From: Cololabis saira
Lineage: Eukaryota; Chordata; Actinopteri; Beloniformes; Belonidae
Length of the DNA stretch: 64,000 nucleotides
Direction: 5' to 3'
NCBI RefSeq assembly: GCF_033807715.1
Contig: NC_084590.1
Location: forward strand, 1,026,501-1,090,500
This document shows positions 32,421-46,305 of this stretch, piece after piece (within the stretch, counting starts at the first letter, position 1; every line of letters begins with the position of its first letter). Made by a program: the position numbers and the translations under genes. The notes below the pieces were generated by a model, which made no database searches, was not told the DNA's origin, and saw nothing but the letters and a program-made list of their open reading frames with translations.

Positions 32421-32692
32421 GAGGCATTTTTGGATTTACAGACTCATCTGTATTTCTATGACCTCTTTTTTTGGTTCAAGGGGGATCTCAGAAACAGCAA
32501 TCTGGCCCTATTAGCCACACACAAGCAAAGGATAAAGGCTTTGGACGTCCAGATCATCAGCAACAAATCTGGGTCTCGCCACAACAACTGGTGGATAGTT
32601 CTTCAAAAATGCTCGACAAAAATGCTAGACAGCTATATTTTATATTATTTGTTTTGCAAGCTGTCACTCTCCTCTTGCTCACTCTCGCTCTC

Positions 32693-35272
<2,580 letters not shown>

Positions 35273-35589
35273 GGGGCTATAACCGTCTCAATAGTCACAA
35301 ATGCACAGGCCGATTCACAAATGCACATATAAAACAGACATAAAACCACAGTTAGTGAAGGAAACCTACAAAAGAATATGTCATCCCATGAGTCCCTGCA
35401 CCATCCCACCTGACATTGCCCCTGCCTAGACAACTGCAACTACAATAATATGTGGATTGTATTGGTAGTTGCACAATTAAAGCGATTAAGATTAATAACT
35501 AAACACTTCTCATAGCAAACAAGGGGATTAAGTAGCCAAACATATTAAATTAGATGTTTGACTTATCGCTCCGCTGTCCTTGCTGGAAG

Positions 35590-36688
35590 TAGGGTTGCCA
35601 ACCGTCCCGATTTAGGCGGGACATCACGCATTTGAGCCAAAATGAGCGCATCCCGCACGGGACGCTCTTTGTCCCGCCGCAGCGGCCGCACGGGTAAAGG
35701 GAGGATGCATATATTTTTTCTCTTTGTGCGCCGCGCATTGTGTGTCTGTCTGGCCAGCGGAATCCTAACTACTAGGACCGCTCAGTATGCAGTGCTCACG
35801 TGCTTATGTGCGCGTGATTCAGTCTCTGTGTGTGTGTATGGGCGTGCGCGCGCAATGTGGGTGTGCTGCGTTGGTTTGTGAGGAAGTGAAACGCGTGCCA
35901 ATATTTACATCTAGTCTCGCACGGAAAAATGAGCGCTGCTGCAGGAGGACGTGAAAATGATGAGAGAGAATATGAAGAGGAGGACGTGGATGTCCCAGGC
36001 AAGAAAAGACTTGTGTCATATAACAAAAAGTGGGAGGAAAAATACGTTTGGATTAAGCCTGTGTGTGGAGACCAGTCGCGGGTCTTCTGTGTGTGTGTGT
36101 GTGTGTGCGTGTGCGTGTGCGTGTGTGTGTGTGTGTGTGTTTGCTTTCAGTGTTATATATTGCACCTTGTTGATTTGTTGTTCAGAAGATTTTGCAATTC
36201 TGATTTTGCACTTTTTTTGTTGGAAAAAAAAGAAATGTTAAGTTACTGTAAAGTTAGTAAGTTTCAAATAAGTAGGCTAGGCAATAACCTAAAACTGTTT
36301 GCACAACATGGTTGCACTAGTGGGCCTACGATTTAATTGATTATTGCTGTTACACTGTTTACAATGTTTTAAACTGTTAAAACACAAAAACATGAGACAG
36401 CAATTGTCATCTTCTTATTTTGCACATTGTGCCAAAAATAAATACATACTTGAACTATAAGTGTCTCACATGTATACCTCAAATACAAAACTGATCAAAC
36501 TGATCATGAGTTGTTATTACAATCTTGTTACTGTAAGTGTATTTAGTGTAATACAGTAGCCTAATGTGTTTGTATAGTCTGTTATAGGTATTGTGCCAAA
36601 ATGCTGTTATTTATGCGTTTTTGACCCCCAAAAACCCCAAAATTTTTGAGTTGTCCCTCATTTGCAAATCTGGATGTTGGCAACCCTA
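35590..36688 (+). mobile_element. Non-autonomous hAT element, 8-bp TSD
   Basis: The ends TAGGGTTGCCAACCGTCCCG and TGTTGGCAACCCTA are inverted repeats. GCTGGAAG flanks both sides (35582-35589, 36689-36696), the hAT-type 8-bp duplication. From the ATG at 35929 a frame reads MSAAAGGRENDEREYEEEDV, then KKRLVSYNKKWEEKYVWIKP and GDQSRVFC, the start of a BED-like finger. Where the second half of the finger should be there is a GT microsatellite (36090-36140). The catalytic part is missing. Confidence 0.88.
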
Positions 36689-37165
36689 GCTGGAAGCCAT
36701 GTTGAACTGACTGACATTCACATGCACATAGTGTGGTTTGAATGGCTTAATGTGATTGGCTTATGACTGAATTTGTTCCCCACGTAGGGTGCGTTCTTAT
36801 GATTGGCTGGAACAAGGAAGATATCTGATTCGTTGCGGTGATTCCGTGTTTAAAAAAGACAATTTACACACAAATGCAGCGAAGTCCACAGACCAAAAAC
36901 CATTTGTAAACCAGGTTATATTTGTGTGTGCATCATAAATACATTTGTGTATCTTGTCCTATGCACGTGTGAATTGACCCTTTGTCAAGCCCCGCCCCCG
37001 TTGCTAAGTCAGACACAACTGTCATCTCTCCCATCCACTTCTTTTTTTTTGTCTGCATATATATTAATGGTTAATACCATGTTGGTAAAAACCTGAGGCA
37101 TGTATATATGCATTTTTAATATATAATATATATCATATATATTCTAATATATCATATACATTTAT

Positions 37166-37170
<5 letters not shown>

Positions 37171-37254
<84 letters not shown>
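37171..37254. repeat. (AT)n microsatellite
   Basis: About 80 bases of pure AT/TA alternation. Confidence 0.98.
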
Positions 37255-37256
<2 letters not shown>

Positions 37257-37303
37257 GTGGCGATCTGCCGAGAGGTGCGTCTGCGAGCAGGTGCATATGC
37301 ATT

Positions 37304-37366
37304 TGTGCGTGCACCACGTGCATGTGTGCGTGCACCACGTGCATGTGTGCGTGCACCACGTGCATG
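37304..37366. repeat. 21-bp minisatellite, three units
   Basis: The unit TGTGCGTGCACCACGTGCATG occurs three times head to tail, directly after the AT array. Each unit contains the palindrome CACGTG. Confidence 0.9.
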
Positions 37367-38186
37367 CGTGTCCGAGCTCAGCGCCGCAGCTCAGCGCAAC
37401 AGGTGAGCACAACAGGTGAGCGCAATTGAACTAATAACAGCTCGCGCCAGAGACAATGACATGACACGAGTTGTTCATGGCGTGCTGTCGGCAACAGAAA
37501 GGCAAGATTATACAGGAATCACTAGGAATCAGTGGAGAAAACGCATGGGAAAGAGGAAAAAAGACCAAAGAGGCTAGCGGTGAGCTCACGCTTCCTCACT
37601 GAACTGAAATGAACTGTTTCTAAATAATCTCCGGTTCTACCTGCATAATATTCTCCAGTGGTCCAGCAAACAAACTATCTCATGTGTTGCTTTATAATGT
37701 AAACATGTTACCTGCGTGAGGAGTTGTATTATGGCTGCCAATGCGGTCTGCTTAATTATTTATTTGTTTGTTTGTTTACTCAGCTGAAAGTAAGCGTTAA
37801 TTTACTCATAAATTAATTCCTTTGTTTTGATTTGTTTTAAAGGGGACCTATTATGAAAAACACGTTTTTTCTTGCTTAAACATGTATAAAATGGTCTCCC
37901 CTCAACCTGACAACTCAGAGAAGGAGGAAAGCAACCAAATTCTGCAGTGTCTGTACAGCCGCCCGGATGATCCATCCAGTGTCATTCAATTTTCAATTCA
38001 ATTCAATTCAATTTTATTTATATAGCGTCTAATACAACAGAGTTGTCTCTAGACGCTTTCCAGAGACCCATACCCAGAACATGTCCCCCGAGCAGTTATT
38101 ACATAAACAATGGCAGGTAAAAACTCCCCTAGTGGGAGAAAAACCTTAAGCCAAACAGTGGCAAGGAAAAACTCCCCTTTAGGAGG

Positions 38187-39351
38187 CAGTGTTGTGCAAG
38201 TTCATACTTATGATGAACTAGTTCAAAGTTCAGTTCACATAGTTTAAAAATGAACTGTTCACGTTCATAGTTCACTATTTTCATTTTGAACTAGTTCAAA
38301 TTCAGTTCATTTCAATATTTTTAGGTGAAAAATACGAATGAAACGCCCCCACCGTATACCAGTGGTCTTCAGCCCTGGTCCTCAGGACTCCTGTCCTGCA
38401 TGTTTTAGATATTTCCCCTCAGAACCCTGATATAAATGACTGTCATTAACAGACTTGTGCAGACCTGGATGACAAGCTGATGACGGCCATTAATTAGAAT
38501 CAGGTGTGATGATGCAAGAAAACATGTAGAACATGCAGGACAGGGTTGGAGACCCCTGCTGAATACAATCATGTATTGTCCTAGTGGCGTTTCAACTTTA
38601 TTCAGAGGCTGTAAATCTCCAACATTGTAGTGCATTATCAATTTGTCTACCTGTTACTGGGAAATCAGACCTCTTGGTCTTTCTGGGAACTTTTTTGATT
38701 GTTCAGGAATCGCAGATATTTTCTCCCACTGGGCGGATGCTTTAACTCCACATGACGTTTCAAATTTGAAGTTGACGAGGCAGACGCTCGGACTAGTTTT
38801 CTCAGCGCAGGTGGACATCATTTGCACAGAAAGGTTAGTTTCCTACCGCCAGACTCTTTGGGAGACGATGTGTAAAATTCCCTCAGATAATGATAAGCGG
38901 ATCATCATCTGACGGCTCGCTGACGCTGCGACTGCAACGTCTCTCTTCACCAGTCAAGGCTGATTTATGGTCCCGCGTTAAAACGACGGCGAAGACTACG
39001 GCGTAAGGCACGCGGCGACGCGAACCATACGGTCCGCACGCCGCGTACGTAGGTGTAACGCGGAACCATAAATCAGCCTACATTCTAAAAGACTGCACCG
39101 GGTTCGTCGAGCATTTCAAATGTGCGCGCTGCCCGCTGGTGAAATAAGAAGGATTATTCCGTAATAATTGGACCTAAACAATGAAGCTCACATAATCTGA
39201 ACAGATCAAATTCCAGTTCATGATCTGCAGAATGAACAAGTTCACGTTCAAGTTCTTTATGTGTAAATATGTTGCGTTCAGTTCAACGTTCTCACAGAAA
39301 TGAACGTGTTCAATGAACGCGTTCATTTGAACGCGTTCATGCACAACACTG
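38187..39351 (-). mobile_element. hAT element with TTAGGAGG target duplication
   Basis: The ends CAGTGTTGTGCAAGTTCA and TTCATGCACAACACTG are inverted. TTAGGAGG flanks both sides (38179-38186, 39352-39359). The subterminal parts are full of GAACTAGTTCA/GTTCAGTTCA words. It is a relative of 30304-31170 with the same decayed BED-finger region on the minus strand (about 38640-38900). A 122-base MITE is nested at 38957-39078. No catalytic domain is present. Confidence 0.9.
38957..39078. mobile_element. Short MITE (AGGCTGATTTATGG termini)
   Basis: The termini AGGCTGATTTATGGTCCCGC and its complement enclose a GACGGCG/CGCGGCGACG core. The related hAT at 30304-31170 lacks the insert near 30895 (CACTGGTCATTCGTAAAGAC), which shows the empty site and a 3-bp TCA-like duplication. 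A sister copy is at 52708-52836. Confidence 0.8.
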
Positions 39352-39820
39352 TTAGGAGGGAAGAAACCTTGAGCAGGACCAGGCTCGTAAGGAGGGACCT
39401 TCCTGCCGAGGGCCAGACTGGTGGGTCAGGGACGGCAACAGCACAGCAGGCAGGTGGAAGCAGCAACGGGATGACCAGGGGTGGGGACCGCAGGCCAGCA
39501 CGCAGCTCCCGAAGCTCCGGCCCAATCATCAAGTCCCAGGTTGGGGTGCAGGGTCGGGGAAAGGTTGAAAAGGGGCAGGGCCAGGGAGAGGAGTCTTGAG
39601 GGACGAACCTTCTCCCCCGCCCAAAAGGGGCCGTTACCCTGCCCCCCTCACTCCCACACTGCAGGTTCCGGTTTCCGGCAAAGGATGCTGCAACATGGAC
39701 AAAAGAGAGAAAAGGGAGGAGAAGGGGGGGCCAGCACAAGAAACTACAGGAGCGACTCTGACACACTAAAGTTTACACTACCTAGAGATTTACCAACACC
39801 AGCTAGAGGTTTACTAAACA

Positions 39821-41479
39821 CTAACTATAGGCTTTACTAAACAGAAATGTTTTAAGTTTAGTTTTAAAGGTGGAGGTGGTGTCAGCCTCCTTAACCCAGA
39901 TTGGAAGTTGGTTCCATAGTAATGGTGCCTGATAGCAGAACGCCCGCCCTCCAAATCTACATTTAGATACTCTAGGAACTACGAGTAAACCTGCACTCTG
40001 AGAACGGAGAGCTCTGACAGGAACATAAGGCACTATCACGTCTTGCAAATAATGCGGAGCTAAGCCGTTTTGGGCTTTATACGCAAGTAATAAAATTTTA
40101 AATTGGATTCTGAATTTTACGGGTAACCAATGGAGCGACGCTAACACTGGAGAGACGTGGTCTCTCCTGCTGATTCCTGTCAGCACTCGTGCTGCTGCAT
40201 TCTGGATCAGCTGGAGCCTATTCAGCAAATTACTTGGACATCCTGCTAACAACACATTACAGTAATCTAGTCTAGAAGATACAAACGCATGAACTAGTTT
40301 TTCTGCATCACTCTGCGAGAGGATTTTCCTAATCTTTGCAATATTACGGAGATGGAAAAAGGCTATTTTACAAACCTGATTGACATATGGTTTAAACGAC
40401 AAATCCTGATCGAAAACAACACCAAGGTTTCTCACAGTTGCACTGGAAGCCATCGCAACACCATCTAATCCCTTCCTAAAATGCTCTGGACCAAGAATGA
40501 TAACCTCTGTTTTATCTGAATTTAGAAGCAAGAAATTTCTGGACATCCAGTCCTTGATGTCCCTAAGACATGCCTGAAGTTTAACTAACGGTTCTGTTTC
40601 ATCCGGCTTCATAGACAAGTAGAGCTGCGTATCATCAGCATAACAATGAAAGTGTATGCCGTGATTCTGGATTATACTTCCCAATGGCTGCATGTATAAA
40701 CTGAACAAGATTGGCCCTAGCACTGAACCCTGCGGAACACCATAACAGACCCTTGACTGTTCTGAAGAAACCTCATGTACATGAACAAACTGGAACCTGT
40801 CAGATAGATATTATTTAAACCAACATAGAGCTGTCCCTTTAATCCCAACAACATGCTCTAACCTGTGCAGTAAAATGCCATGATCTACAGTGTCAAAAGC
40901 AGCACTGAGGTCCAGTAGAACCAGTATGGACACTAATCCCTTATCTGAGGCCATAAGGAGGTCATTCGTGACTCGAACCAGTGCTGTCTCTGTGCTATGA
41001 TGCATTCTGAACCCTGACTGAAAGACTTCAAACAGATCATTTCTATACAAATAGTCACATAACTGGCTTGAAACTGCCTTTTCCAGAATTTTAGATACAA
41101 ATGGAAGGTTAGAAATTGGCCTATAATTAGCTAAGGTGTCTGGGTCAAGAGAAGGTTTTTTAAGTAAAGGTTTAATTACTGCCACTTTGAAAACCTGTGG
41201 TACATATCCTAAACTTAGGGATAGGTTAATTTGGTCCAGTATTGTCGCACCAATAAGAGAAAAAATATGTTTGAATAGTCGAGTCGGGATGGGGTCTAAC
41301 ATACATGTGGTTGACTTAGCTCTGTTGACGAGTGAGGTCAGCTCAGGAAGGTCTATAGGATCAAAACAATCTAGAGTCAAGTCAGAGCCTAGGGAAGTCG
41401 CTAAAGCTGAAGAAACACCTACAACCGGCTGGTTGATTTCTTCTCTAATTCTCGTGATTTTACTGTTGAAGAAGTTCAT
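39821..41479 (-). pseudogene. L2 ORF2 reverse transcriptase, one break
   Basis: Two long frames, 41479-40811 and 40723-39821, hold an almost complete RT. Motifs are IPTRLFKHIFSLIG, NYRPISNLPFVSKILEKAV, DLSAAFDTVDH, FHCYADDTQLYLSMK (YADD codons at about 40632-40643), MSRNFLLLNSDKTEVIILG and SRLDYCNVLLAGCPSNLLNR, ending KTFLFSKAYS. The frames are separated by a stop (YLSDR-x-Y then TAA near 40812) and a small shift. The endonuclease is missing. It is closely similar to the copy at 9444-12672, and 39821-40723 shows no internal stop, so it is relatively young. Confidence 0.92.
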
Positions 41480-41529
41480 GTGACTTCTACGAGCCGTTCA
41501 GCAATTTCGTTACGTAAGCAAAATGCAAA

Positions 41530-42090
41530 CCACGCCTCTGTCTCCTCCGCGGCATGAAACCACGCCTACAACTAACTCCGCTGGCCGGAGCGTCCGCCAT
41601 TGTTCCGAAGGGTATAAGTGCATCGTGTGGCTGTTTGAACCACGAGGGATAGTAAAAATTAGGTTTTGCATCGACATTTACCCTCATAAAAGGATCAGTA
41701 CCAACAGTACGGACCCGGCAACTGCACACGAGTCAGCTGTAAGTGACGTTATTTTTTTATGTTATTTATATTTGTTTACAAGTATGATCTTTGCATGGGC
41801 TAAGTATTTAGCTTAGCTCCGGAGCACCGGAGCCCCGGACCGGACCGGACCGGTGAGTGGCTCCCGTGGCTTCAGTGTTACCTAACGGAGCCACTCACTC
41901 GTTAGGTAACACTGGAGCTCTATTAGTAATACATTTTTCTTCTGTTTATGTTTTCAGATCTTCCAAGCACCTGAAGCTGTTCAACGACACCTTCAGAAGA
42001 CGCACGGTCCTTCCTTGAGCCAGCAATAGTGCATAAATGTTATTTATATACAACTTATGTTATTTTATTTTTTTTAACAATAAAGTTGCC
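41530..42090 (+). pseudogene. Exon-like stretch with poly(A) signal in TTAA element
   Basis: A donor-like GCT then GTAAGTGACG at about 41741 and an acceptor TTATGTTTTCAG at 41947-41958 would join a frame ending SSKHLKLFNDTFRRRTVLP with a stop at 42017. AATAAAG follows at about 42081. The protein is not recognised. It may be the 3' end of a transposon gene or a captured host exon. Confidence 0.35.
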
Positions 42091-42244
42091 ATTTGTGAAC
42101 ATTCAGTGTTGAGATTTCTTTACATTTAACATGATTCATTTGTCTTGTAACATAAGAAATGAAATAATGAGGAATCGGAGTAAATAACTGTGGTGTACCT
42201 GTTTAGAATTCAATTAAATCTTCCTGTGTGAATTAGCAACGGAG

Positions 42245-42495
42245 AATCATTTAATAATAATTTTTCCTTTTAATAATCCCACAATGCGGAAATTCTTCCT
42301 CTGCATTTAACCTATCTCTAGTCAAACTAGGAGCAGTGGGCTGCCGTCTTTGTACAGTCCCTGTGGGGCAGTAAGGGTTAAGGGCCTTGCTCAGGGGCCC
42401 AAAGTGGTTGACCTCTGTTGCAATCCATGGGCTTGAATCTGGATCCTCCAGACCCCAGCCCTCCTCTGTAACCATTAGGCTACCACTCCCCCACT
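42245..42495 (-). repeat. tRNA-type SINE (second family)
   Basis: On the minus strand the head near 42490 has GGAGTGGTAGCCTAATGGTTA (A-box-like). The B box is decayed and the tail ends in TTATTATTA. AGGAGCAGTGGGCTGCCGTC and AAGGGTTAAGGGCCTTGCTC match the copy at 19318-19562. Confidence 0.7.
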
Positions 42496-42913
42496 CCGCA
42501 TTTTTCTGATTGGTCAGTCAAGGAGAATTATTTTTCTGATTGGTCAGTCAGGGACCAATCAGAAGGCTGACAAAGTATCAATTGTTCTGTGCATTTGCAA
42601 ATCATCACGTGCATTTGTGAATCTTGCCCTGTGCATTTGTGATTCGGTGTGTGCATTTGTGACTCTTGTCCTGTACATTTGTGACTATTGAGACTGTTCT
42701 AGCACCATAAAATAAGCGCTGGTTTCCAACACTTGCATACATGCATTCTCAAACGTGATGAGTGGAGATGACAGAGAGAGAGGGAGAAGTAGTGGCGAGG
42801 GAGGGAGTGTGGGTAAAACGCTGGTGTTATCATTAGGCTTTCCCCTTCATTGGCGGTTTGCTCATCTGGCTAATGGGACTGGCTGCAGTCACATAGCGTG
42901 GGGACCGCACACG

Positions 42914-42915
<2 letters not shown>

Positions 42916-42987
<72 letters not shown>
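42916..42987. repeat. (CA)n microsatellite
   Basis: About 70 bases of pure CA repeat. Confidence 0.98.
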
Positions 42988-42992
<5 letters not shown>

Positions 42993-43227
42993 TAAAAGGG
43001 GAAAAACAAAGACGGATAGAGGATGAGGAAACATAGAGATATGCATGATGGCAACCTAGTCAGTGTTGGAACATTGGAAGGCTGGAGAGTGAAATACATC
43101 AATAAGGACTTGGTCAATATGTACCTGTAAAGATGAAGGGATTGGTGGGGTACAAAGTCAAACAAAAAAAGACTACTTTTCCTTTTCAATAGGGATCTAA
43201 AGAATGAAAAATAAAGATGCAACATGA

Positions 43228-44560
43228 ATTAAAGCTGCAAGCAGCGATGAACGTGCCCTCGCACTCATGGCCACCGTCCCCCATAAGCATATCAGAAATG
43301 ACATCACCCACGACTCTCTATGTCAAACGATTCAAAAGTTATAGCAGAAAAAAGGGACAACCAATCCGAAGAAGGGGCGGGGCTAATTCAGGCCAATGAA
43401 GGTCAAGGACTCAATACAGAGTCCGATGACACCACCCACGACTCTCTATGTCAAACCATTCAAAAGTTATAGTCAGAAAATAGGGACAACCAATCAGAAG
43501 AATGGGCGGGGCTAATTTTCACCAATTATGGTCAAGGACTCAATACAGAGTCCGATGACACCACCCACGACTCTTTATGTCAAACCATTCAAATGTTATG
43601 GCAGATAAAAGTTTTCTAGAGGGTGCTGTTGAGCCATTTTGCCACACCCATTAATACAAACCATGAAATATCAAATTTATCGCCAGGCCTGGCTTGCATG
43701 CCAAATTTGGTGCCTTTTGGGGAACTATCAAATATGGACCAATCAGATGAAGGGGGGGTGCGCTTTTTTGTGTCTAGCGTCGCCACGGTAATACCTTTGA
43801 AAGAGAAAAGTAATGCGCGTAGTCGCAGGATGGAGATGCACATTTTGATGTATAACACATCTGGGTTCACGATACGATTCGGGCCGTATTAATTCTCGAA
43901 GGAATGGCATATATTGCTCCAAAATTACGCGATTAATTCAGAATGTTCAAAATGGCCGACTTCCTGTTCGGTTTCGGCCATGGCGCCAAGAGACTTTTAT
44001 TTTAAGTTGCGACATGATACAGGTGTGTACCGATTTTCGTGCATGTACGTCAAACCGTATTGTCGGGCTTGAGGCACAAAGTTTTTTCTGTCTGAACCAA
44101 TCAGATGAAGGGTGGGCGCGCTTTTTGGCGTCTATCGTCGGCACGGTAACGTTTTGAAAGAGAAAAGTAATGCGTGTTGTCGGAGGGTGGAGACGCACGT
44201 TTTCATGTATAACACACTTGGGGGCACGTTACGGTTCGGGCCGTATTAACTGCTGAAGGAATGGCATAAATTTAGCCAAAATGACACAATTAATTCAAAA
44301 TGGCCAACTTCCTGTTCGGTTTCGGCCATGGCGCCAAGAGACTTTTCTTTAAGTTGCGCCATGATACAGGTGTGTACCGATTTTCGTGCATGTACGTCAA
44401 ACCGTATCGTGGGGCTTGAGGCACAAAGTTTTCCGGGGGGTGCTGTTGAGCCATTTCGTCACGCCCATTAATGCATACCATTAAATATCAAATTTTTCGC
44501 CAGGCCGGCGTGCAAAATTTGGTGAAGAAAGAAAGAAAGAAAAAATTCCTACAGATACAA
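43228..44560 (+). repeat. GGGCCC-type fish repeat, long copy
   Basis: It starts ATTAAAGCTGCAAGCAGCGA. Internally it repeats a module twice or more: GACACCACCCACGACTCT at about 43300, 43430 and 43558, and CATGGCGCCAAGAGACTTTT at 43979 and 44329. It looks like a copy that grew by internal duplication. The right terminus (TGCTCGGGCC) is missing. A GAAA array sits at 44525-44541. Confidence 0.75.
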
Positions 44561-45022
44561 TAGAAAAAGGAGTGAAAGGCAAAACAAGATATATGATGAA
44601 AGTAACACTAAATTTGAAACGGGCAATGATGGATGGATTGATAAGTAAAATACAGAGGAATAAAGGTACCAGGGAGACAATCTGATAATGATGAGGTCTG
44701 GCCATTAAATGAAGAAACAGAAAGGAAACAAGTGCAGGAGTTAAAAAAGACAAGTCATAAAGGAAAATGTATTAATCAATATGATCAAAATAGCAGGAAG
44801 GAAAAAAGACAATGAATGCAACAAAGCAAGGAAAAAAAGGAAACCTGCGCTATATAACAACGATTGAATGACTCATTCGTTCAAGTATCACATCGTCCTG
44901 AAGCATGTAATTTGGATGAAGCACCTGTTAGTCTTCTTGTTGTCTATTAAATTCCAACCTCTATTTATCTTAATAAAGCACCAACATTCTAGCTTCTGGG
45001 TTGTGGCCAATGTGGAAATAAG
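44561..45022. other. Intron sequence, nothing recognised
   Basis: Purine-rich, AT-rich text between the GGGCCC repeat and an L1 insertion. No structure recognised. Confidence 0.5.
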
Positions 45023-45032
45023 AAAAGTTGCA

Positions 45033-45270
45033 GGAGATTTGTGAGGATTTATCCACATGGATCAACCACAGAATCCCAGTGTGCCCCACGGTATGTATAT
45101 TAGGTCACCTGGGAGACACTCAAATAGAACCTAATTGGACACACCGGGTTCTCACTGCCTTATGCCTTCGCAAAGAAAACCATTCTAGTAAATTGGAAAC
45201 AAAAATCCAGTTTATGTATCAACCATTTTAGGAATCTTTTATCAGATCATATTAGTAGTGAGATAATGTC
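45033..45270 (+). pseudogene. L1 ORF2 C-terminal remnant
   Basis: About 67 codons match the end of the ORF2 at 25270-25500 (RVLTALCLRKENHSSKLETK after a shift near 45165, where GTATCGC has become CTTCGC-like). Only the region after the zinc-knuckle survives. Confidence 0.85.
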
Positions 45271-46162
45271 TGCCTCCACTGAACAACATTCGGCTGAATT
45301 GCACTCTCTGTGGTCCCCGGTCTGTGGTCTGGGGTGCCTTCTGGCGGTGCTGGACCCCCCCGGGGAGGGGGAAACGGTGCGTGATTGTGTGTCTGTGTCG
45401 GTGAGAATGCGGTATGGAAGGGTCCTGCCATGGAGGATTTGGGCCTCCATTGGCAGGACATCAAAACTTAATAATTTATCATTATTATAATATACAAAGA
45501 TGGTTATTATTATTATAATTATTATTATTAGTATTATTATTATGTATAGTATATCATATTATCATTAGTATAGATATCGGATAGTTGAATGGATGAATGA
45601 ATGGGATGCCTGGGTCTGGGGCCCTCCGTTGTCGGGCCTGCACGGGTGTCGCCTTGTTGGGGGGTTCCCTCTCTCCGGGCCCGTCTCCGGCCCCCCCCCG
45701 CTGCCTCTGCGGCGGGGCGCCCCTCTGGTCTTGGAGGGCCACTTTCGTGGGGGGCGGGTGCGCCTGCCCGCGTCGGCGGCAGGGGCGGCTCTGTCTCTCC
45801 GGGCAGGCTGGCCCCCTGCCGGGTGGGGGTCGTTGGCCTGAAGGGTGAGGGCCTCCTGGCCGCGTGTCCGGCCCGGACCGGGTGGCCGGGGATTGCCTGG
45901 GTCGCGGCCCGCCGCCGCGGGATCCCTGGCTGCTTCTTCCCGCGCCGTGGGGGCCCCGCCCGCGGGCCCCCTCGGCCGCCGCCGGGGAGGGGGGGGGGCC
46001 TCACAGGCGGTGGGTTGCCTCCCTCCTACTTCTCCCCTCTGTGGGGTTGCCGGTGGCCTGGGTTCCGGGCTCTTCCGTGTCAGCCTCTGGTCTCGCGGGT
46101 GGCGGTGTTGCTCCCCCTCCTCCCCCACTATAGATACACTTCAGGTGGAACTTTGTTTGGTT

Positions 46163-46258
<96 letters not shown>

Positions 46259-46273
46259 TCACTTAGTCACATG

Positions 46274-46305
<32 letters not shown>

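Larger units (their letters stand above)
37986..41479 (-). mobile_element. L2 LINE, 5'-truncated, with nested hAT
   Basis: Read on the minus strand: ORF2 from the FFNSKITRIREE region (41479), RT, C-terminus ending SKAYS (39824), 3' UTR (39823-39352 and 38186-38010), and a GAATT tail (38010-37986). A hAT element with 8-bp duplications (38187-39351) splits the 3' UTR inside the GAGCAGGACC to AAGGGGAG segment. TCAT occurs at both edges as a possible short target duplication. Confidence 0.9.
37841..42110. mobile_element. Second TTAA-type (Kolobok-like) element, interrupted by L2
   Basis: The left end AGGGGACCTATTATG is preceded by TTAA (37837-37840) and the first 145 bases match 23261-23400. At 37986 an L2 (minus) interrupts it, and the same text resumes at 41480 (GTGACTTCTACGAGCCGTTC), where the uninterrupted copy at 23396 shows the empty site. 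Unlike the short copy it continues into an exon-like stretch with a poly(A) signal (41958-42090). No right terminus was found, so the end is approximate. Confidence 0.65.
35273..42706. mobile_element. Nested transposon block bounded by 37-bp inverted repeats
   Basis: The left edge (starting GGGGCTATAACCGTCTCAAT) and the right edge read in reverse (GGTGCTAGAACAGTCTCAAT) agree at about 33 of 37 positions. Both are followed inward by copies of TCACAAATGCAC (two at left, at least four variants at 42590-42690 at right). This looks like a DNA transposon with subterminal repeats, later filled by a hAT (35590-36688), a TTAA element (from 37841) with an L2 inside it, and a SINE. No transposase of its own was recognised. 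The pairing of the two ends is inferred from sequence and could join two separate solo ends. Confidence 0.55.

Noticed and set aside
37290..37370. CRISPR-like array
   Set aside because: Three contiguous 21-bp units without spacers in a vertebrate intron: a minisatellite.
45540..46270. Several long overlapping open frames in the GC-rich region as candidate genes, or a CpG island of a host promoter
   Set aside because: Long frames are expected by chance in very GC-rich DNA, they occur on both strands, and the same block recurs in two other places as part of an L1 3' UTR.
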